A stretch of DNA of 64,000 bases from Atherix ibis. Taxonomy: Eukaryota > Arthropoda > Insecta > Diptera > Athericidae. The stretch lies in contig OY282610.1 in the NCBI GenBank assembly GCA_958298945.1, positions 32,302,667-32,366,666 on the forward strand. Direction: 5' to 3'. Position 1 is the stretch's first letter. Each line of letters begins with the position of its first letter. Below the pieces are notes generated by a model. It did no database searches. It saw only the letters and a program-made list of their open reading frames with translations, and was not told the DNA's origin. Position numbers and translations under genes: made by a program. Below, in pieces: positions 58,951-64,000 of the stretch.

Positions 58951-59481
58951 AAATTATTGAAGAAGTGTCGAGAAATCGTAATGCCAGCATACATTGGGGT
59001 AGTTTTTTTATGTAGACATGACACCTACTGACATCTAGTTTTCGTAATAGAAATTTATTTAATTGTATAAGTATTATTTCATATTCATTTTAATTCATTT
59101 ATTGGAAATAAAAATACAATTTAAACACAACGACAGGCAATGTTTATTTTTGTACAATCTTTTCATATGAAATGAAATTGTATTTTCATAGTTTTAGTAT
59201 TTATTTTGTAAATAACAATTAAATATCAAGCGACTCAATTTTGTAGACTTCCGGATACCTTTAAAACACGCAATTCTCTATGAAATGCTTACATACTTTG
59301 TTGAGACTTATCGCGGAGTGAAAGTTTAAGTTCGGTTTTATTAATTTATAAATTGTTTTTGCATAATTAGTTTTAATCTTCACGACACCAAAAAGGAAGT
59401 TTTTATTTTAGAATGTATTCTCGAATAAATTTGGCTATAATTTCTGTATAAAGGCTTATCCAGTTCTTCTATAATCTAAGC
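58951..59481 (+). mobile_element. THAP-type transposon copy 4, internally deleted
   Basis: It shares 'gtcgagaaatcgta' and 'tgtagacatgacacctactg' with the left part of copies 1 and 2. It also shares the 'aatacaatttaaacacaacg' segment and ends with 'gcttatccagttcttctata' then 'atctaagc'. The THAP exons and most of the 3' part are deleted, leaving about 530 bp. The first inverted end is too eroded to delimit. Confidence 0.65.
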
Positions 59482-60131
59482 TTACATTATAGCATATAAG
59501 GATAGATAATCGCCGTATATGCATACGAATTTAATTGAAGACGAAAAATGCCGTGGAATTAAAAAAAAAAAAACAAAAAATCTCATCTTAACTTAAAATT
59601 AAGTTACGTACCCCATTTTTATTAAACGGCTTTAATTTTACTTTAAAAAATTATTAAAATTCAATATAAATTTTTTGGATCATAAAAAAAAAAAAAAACA
59701 AAAGAATAATGAACGAAAAGAAAAATTTGTTCAGCTGCTGTGCCTGACATCTATATTTCTACTTATCGAACTAAAAACACATTTTGGTGAGCAGAGCTTA
59801 TTTTTCATTTAATTTGTAGTTTTGACATATCGACTGTAAGCAAACGGTTCGTGTGAGTTCAATTGGTTTAAATAATTTCGAAAATGTATTAATTATAAAA
59901 AGTGAGGTGAAACTAGTGAATATTTATTAATAATTTAATATATTGAAATATTTTGTTTTGGTAGCCTTGCCAATAATAGTCTTGATGATATTGATGATTT
60001 CTTTGTTACCTAAATTTAAAGAGGTGGCGCACAAAGCAGTAGGTCTATCCATGCAATCCTTGCGCATTTTGTTGCCTCTGGCAGCGCTACTGCCAGACGA
60101 TTCCATAAATCGATGGAGTCGATTCACCCCC
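59482..60131. other. Less AT-rich block with a possible small gene, strand unresolved
   Basis: This stretch carries no transposon similarity I can see and has overlapping frames at 59930-60133. On the plus strand an ATG-containing frame reads 'MILMISLLPKFKEVAHKAVG' and ends at the THAP fragment. A hydrophobic lead ('LVALPIIVLMILMISLLP') follows an acceptor-like 'gttttggtag'. On the minus strand ATG at 60133 starts 'MGVNRLHRFMESSGSSAARG' and runs about 40 residues to a donor-like 'gtaaca'. Only one can be real. Transcript evidence is required. Confidence 0.25.
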
Positions 60132-60203
60132 ATGCAAAATTACAGAAACGGCGTAAATCAGTGGGGGCCAATTTTAAAGTTCAGTATGCGATTGACGAGG
60201 TAA
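60132..60203 (-). mobile_element. THAP-type transposon copy 5, cut by the LINE
   Basis: About 70 bases ('acagaaacggcgtaaatcag' and 'tgggggccaattttaaagtt') match the 3' part of copy 3 at 35240-35300, in the same orientation. It ends abruptly at the A-rich tail of the LINE. The rest of the copy may lie beyond the LINE, outside the window. Confidence 0.7.
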
Positions 60204-60362
60204 TTTTTTTTTAATTTTTTTAATTTATTTTTATTTTTACAGATATTTACAACTACAACATAGTAATAAGCAAATTTGAGCTATAGTATTCATTAGCTTG
60301 AAAGGTTGTGGGGAGTAAACATCCAATGAAGTTCCTCGTGTTAGCGTGTGTTTCTTTAAGTC

Positions 60363-63108
60363 TCAGTTTTTTAGTAAGTCACGTGACCAGTGACGCTTAA
60401 GTCTTCGATGGGTATTTCTAGGGAAGGAAATGGAGGATAGTTCTTGAACAAGAGGATTATTATGATTGAGGACACGGGAACGGAACTTTTTATAACGAGA
60501 CACAGCCACGTCAAAAACAAATGGAACTTTAAGGTCACGATGAATAACAGTATTGCGAACATAAAAGGGGGCATCGACAATTGTACGGAGTATTTTTGAT
60601 TGAAGGGATTGGATTCGACGGGATTTAGAAGGCTTAGTAGATCCCCAGAGTTCTAGTCCGTATGTCCATATGGGTTTCAGTAAGGTATTGTATAACAGTA
60701 CTTTGCTGTCTATAGTAAGTTTGGAACGTTTGTCTAGAAGTCGAAGTAGTTTTAGGTATCATCTTTTTAGTTCTTGTCTTTTAAGTCTTGTATGTGGGTT
60801 CCATGTCAAGCGTTTGTCTAAGTACAATCATAGATACCGAGCTTCGGCGTGTTGAGGTATGGCACTGCCATTAAGGTATATGGGAGGGCATGACTCTCGA
60901 CGGAGAGTGAAAGTTACCTGGATAGATTTACGTTCATTGACTTTTATTCTCCACTTAGTAAACCAGTTCTGGAGGGTTTGGATTTGGATGTGGAGAGTTT
61001 CGGAAGCATGTTGGGGATTTTCGCTAGACGCAAGGCAGGCCGTATCATCGGCGTATGTAGCAAAGAAGGTATTAGGGCAGATTGGGATATCGGATGTATA
61101 AATGTTGTAGAGGATGAGTCCAAGTATGCTACCCTGAGGAACCCCAGCCAATATCGGAGTGATATTGGAGAGTTCGTTGGATTCAATTACTTGGAAGTGT
61201 CGGTCGGAAAGGAATGATCTTAGGATTAGGAAATAGGTTGTAGGAAGGAACGTCTTGAGTTTCCAGAGTAGACCCCGGTGCCACACTCTATCATAAGCTT
61301 GACTTATATCAAGAAACACACCGGGACAGTACTCTTTTCGTTCTAAAGAGGATGCAATGAAATCGACAACTCGATGACACTGCTGGGTAGTGGAGTGTTC
61401 GGCGCGGAAACCAAATTGGTGATTAGGAATTAAATTTGAAGATTCGAGTAGAGGATGTAAGCGGCGAAGGAGGATTTTTTCAAAGATTTTTGAGAGTAGT
61501 GGAAGAAGACTTATTGGCCTGTAGGAGCTGGGGCGGTTTATTGGTTTATTGGGCTTAGGGATCATTTTAATAATGGCAAATTTCCAGAGGATTGGGAAAT
61601 GTGTTGTTCTAAGGATGGAATTATATATTGTGGCAAGGAAAACTACTGCTCTTTTAGGGAGTTGTTGGAGTATATTGGAGGTAATCAGATCATAGCCAGG
61701 AGCTTTATTTTTGGGAAGGAGCTTGATTAAATTGGCAACTTCGGAAGGAGTGATTGCCTTAGGGGGAAGACTCAAGGGTAAAGGAATGGATAGTTCCGTC
61801 TCGATTGTAGTGCAATGAGTCCTGTCTAATATGTCCTCATGTGGAGTAAATGTTTGTGCAAGGTGTTCAGCAAAAGCGTCTGCTTTATGTTTGTCCGTTT
61901 TTGCCCGGGTTCCGTCAGTTTTTCGTAAAGGGTGCTTTGTTTTTCTATAAGATAGTATTTGTCTTGTAGCAGTCCACAAAGTTCTGTTTTTCGTTAGGGT
62001 TGAAGTGTAGTTTCTAAAACGTTCTGTATTGTATTTAGTGATTTCGTCATGTAACATAGTTCTTTTTGCAGCTTGTTCAGTTTGGTTTTGTCGCTGGGCA
62101 TTCTTGTATGTTGCCAATGAGCTCTTGCTTTTCGTTTTTCTGTAATAAGACGCCTAATTGTTAATGGTTGAATTGTCAGGTTTTGTGTAGGTTTCGAGTT
62201 TTTACTATTTTGCGAAAAGGCTGTAGCGTTTTTTAATAAACATGTAAACTTGTGTACCGCGTCATCTAGTTCTTGTTCTGTTTTTAAGCTTTGTCGTAAG
62301 TCTAAATGCTCGTCAATATATTGTTTGAATAATTCCCAATCAATTGGTCCATTAATAAGTCTCGGCGCATTGACTTTTGGAGTGGATTGGGAATCGAGGA
62401 CTAGTAGAATACGGCTATGATAGGAGTTAAGATCTAGGAGTGAATTAACATTAATATTGGAGGAATTCATGGGACTAGTTATAAATTAATCTAGAATGTC
62501 AGGAAGCTTAGATCTGGAAGTTGGCCAGTAAGTGGGAGTCGGAGGAGAGATGACTTGGTAGGGAGAGGATGAAAGCACTTGGTTAAGAATAATCCCACGG
62601 GGATTGGAGACTCGACAGCCCCATTGTGGGTGTTTGGCGTTAAAGTCACCACCAGCAATGAATGAATTTCCAAGGAAAAATGGCGTTAAAGTCACCACCA
62701 GCAATGAATGAAGTCAGCTTGGAAAAATGACCAAAATTCAAGGGAGTTTATAGGTTTATTAGGAGCGCAATAGGTTGCGGCAATAGTTAAGGGGACAGGG
62801 GAGCAGTCAATTGATATTGCGGTGGATTGAAGAAAATCTTCTGCAATATAGGAATGAAAAGAAAAGGATAAAGAATTTCTAATGAGGATAGCAGTGCCAC
62901 CGTGGGCAGTATTGTCAGGGTGCTCGGTCCTGAACGTTGTGTAGTCGCGTATGTAGAAGTTGGACCTGGACGTAAAGTGTGTTTCTGTAATGAGTACTAC
63001 GTTTATTCGTTTGTCATGTAGTAATAAGTCAAGTTCTGGTCGTTTGGAACTCAGTCCATTAGCATTCCAAAGGAGGATTGTAAGGGAATTTGCTGTACAG
63101 TAAGACAT
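60363..63108 (-). pseudogene. LINE ORF2: endonuclease / reverse transcriptase, broken
   Basis: The start ATG is at 63106-63108. The endonuclease (63108-62490) shows 'LTILLWNANGLSSKRPEL', 'VVLITETHFTSRS', 'GGTAILIRNSL' and 'FIAGGDFNAKHPQWGC'. These include the Asn, Glu (ITETH) and Asp-x-Asn (GDFNAKH) of the APE-like active site. A 46-bp duplication at 62636-62712 and a stop after 'LPDILD' break it. The linker frame (62470-61994) shifts into the reverse transcriptase frame (62117-60828): 'PGYDLITSNIL', 'SSYRPISLLPLLSKIFEK', 'GVFLDISQAYDRVWH', 'AGVPQGSILG' and 'FFATYADDTACLAS' (the YADD catalytic box). After 'AEARYL' the frame breaks again. The end is 'DAPFYVRN-VIHRDLKVPF ... RRLKRHWSRDLLKN'. 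The order and length fit a Jockey-type ORF2 of about 900 codons. Confidence 0.9.
62636..62712. repeat. 46-bp-period direct duplication in the LINE endonuclease
   Basis: 'ggcgttaaagtcaccaccag' plus 11 bases occurs at 62636 and again at 62682. It duplicates the segment coding for the 'FIAGGDFN' active-site region. Because 46 is not a multiple of three, it shifts the frame. Confidence 0.9.
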
Positions 63109-64000
63109 TTATTTCTGAGCGGCGGACGTTAAAACTGACACAATGGACATTAACGCATTTACAAGAGGTGTTAGTATTTTATTTAATTCCTGAACAAGTG
63201 AGTTAGTTAGTTGGGAGAACATTGAGGATATATCGTGGGACGAAAATGACGGAGGGGGAATATAGTTCTTACTATATTGTTGTTGTTGTTGTAAGTTTGG
63301 CTGCTGATATTGCTGTCGGTTTGGTTCTTGTTGAATTTCGGAGACTCCTGACGGGATATTATTATTCGAATTTTGTCCTTGTTGATGTTGCTGTTGTGGC
63401 TGCTGTAGTTGTTGATGTTGTTGATGTGGCTGCTGCTGCTGTTGCTGTGTCTGGTGTTGTTGTTGCTGTTGTTGTTCTCGGTGTTGAGGTTGACCTGATG
63501 CTACTGATGCATATGAAATGGTCGGTACTACGTAGCTTGTATGCGGAATTTGTGCTCTCTGTGGTTTTGTTTTAGCTTGTAGAGTCTTGTAGGTAGCACA
63601 ACCCTTATAGTTTGCTGGATGTGCACCCATGCAGTGGACGCACTTAGCTGAACCTGTCCTCTCTTTTAAGCATGCAGATGTCAAATGTTCACCAGCTCAT
63701 TTAACACATTTAGGCGGGTGCCTACAATAGGCTTTGGAGTGTCCAAATTCCTGGCACCTGTGGCATTGCACAATATCCTTTTGCGGATACGGTTCCTCTA
63801 CTTTAATTCTTATGTAGAACAATGTGTCCATTTTTTAAATTTCATTGTTCCTCGCTGAGGGTTCTAAGTCCACAAAAAATAGTGGAAGAGATCGACCCTC
63901 TTGTCCTTTGCTTTTAACGTTGTTGATGTTGCGCACAACGAAACCAAGCACTTCCAATTCGTTTTTGATGTCGTCCACCGGTGTAGTATGATGTAGGTGG
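63109..64000 (-). pseudogene. LINE ORF1: gag with three CCHC zinc knuckles, broken, 5' end outside window
   Basis: The minus strand reads 'NELEVLGFVVRNINNVKSKG' (the region before the knuckles that Pfam calls PRE_C2HC). A stop (NEI-stop-KMDTL, about 63840) follows, then 'KDIVQCHRCQEFGHSKAYC' (knuckle 1). Next is 'CVK-stop-AGEHLTSAC', knuckle 2 with its second Cys turned into TGA at about 63688. Knuckle 3 is 'CVHCMGAHPANYKGC'. A Gln-rich tail (63480-63260, runs of CAA/CAG) and a C-terminus ending AQK-stop follow. Gag of this clade binds the element RNA and forms the transposition particle. Two nonsense changes inactivate it. Confidence 0.85.

Larger units (their letters stand above)
60204..64000 (-). 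mobile_element. Jockey-clade non-LTR retrotransposon, nearly complete, runs off the window
   Basis: A minus-strand element has an A-rich 3' tail (60204-60240), ORF2 with endonuclease and reverse transcriptase (63108-60363), and ORF1 gag (from 63109 past the window end). ORF1 and ORF2 are joined as TAAATG. A gag with three CCHC knuckles, an APE-type endonuclease, and a reverse transcriptase with no RNase H after it together define the Jockey clade. Several stops and frameshifts plus a 46-bp duplication inactivate it. It landed in a THAP copy. At least three fragments of the same family lie elsewhere in the window. Confidence 0.9.

Noticed and set aside
63222..63575. 117-codon plus-strand Val/Ala-rich frame
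   Set aside because: It is the antisense of the Gln-rich gag region (CAA/CAG runs read backwards as TTG/CTG).
1..64000. tRNA or rRNA genes
   Set aside because: I looked for the T-arm 'GGTTCGAAT' type box and for rRNA-like GC-rich blocks and found no convincing candidate. A tRNAscan-SE run would settle it.

Overview
This is AT-rich eukaryotic DNA, most likely from an insect and probably a dipteran. The reasons are spliced genes with GT..AG introns, the low GC content, and a dense mix of mariner, DD41D (rosa-like) mariner, THAP/P-like, Jockey-clade LINE and Ty3/Gypsy relics. The species cannot be named from sequence alone.

Host genes are few. The best is a nine-exon plus-strand gene (41738-56274) that splices in frame to about 1,900 residues: a signal peptide, a beta-rich N-terminus, a long run of 'INGN-x-hydrophobic' type repeats, and a beta-rich tail. 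I read it as a large secreted protein, possibly of the Nasrat/Polehole/Closca eggshell type. Its 3' end faces a five-exon minus-strand gene (57227-58715, about 406 residues) that I do not recognise. A minus-strand terminal exon (16345-17139) encodes a Pro/Gln/Asn-rich secreted protein. A nearby stop-bounded frame (17765-18016) carries another signal-like hydrophobic stretch. At 7828-7916 and 9630-9718 on the minus strand are two candidate last exons, both 89 nt and both phase 1, each encoding a 28-residue Ser-then-hydrophobic tail like a GPI-anchor signal. Their upstream exons were not found.

Most of the rest is transposon debris. THAP-element copies lie at 1629-3279, 11503-14823, 35147-36473 (28-bp perfect inverted ends), 58951-59481 and 60132-60203; several are landing sites for other elements. 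Classical mariners (DD34D) lie at 12554-13796, 13870-14690, 22190-23257, 24160-25050, 28450-28999, 32835-33175, 42910-44264, 44341-45480 and 50241-51438. Rosa-like relics lie at 21390-21700, 36638-37731, 45803-46668, 46680-47285 and 49760-50000, with a 92-bp palindromic derivative at 40529-40620. A nearly complete but inactivated Jockey-clade LINE runs on the minus strand from 60204 past the window end. Shorter pieces of that family lie at 1856-2268, 11680-11900 and 23258-23760. RNase H-bearing LINE pieces lie at 6413-6840, 23800-25500 and 27870-28290. Ty3/Gypsy pol (4480-5345) and gag (39330-40070) relics are also present.

Two arrays of the same roughly 13-bp minisatellite face each other in inverted orientation (29017-29345 and 31738-32541), bordered on the outside by outward-facing mariner ends. 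The remaining long spacers are AT-rich with homopolymer runs and AAT microsatellites and show nothing else I can support.
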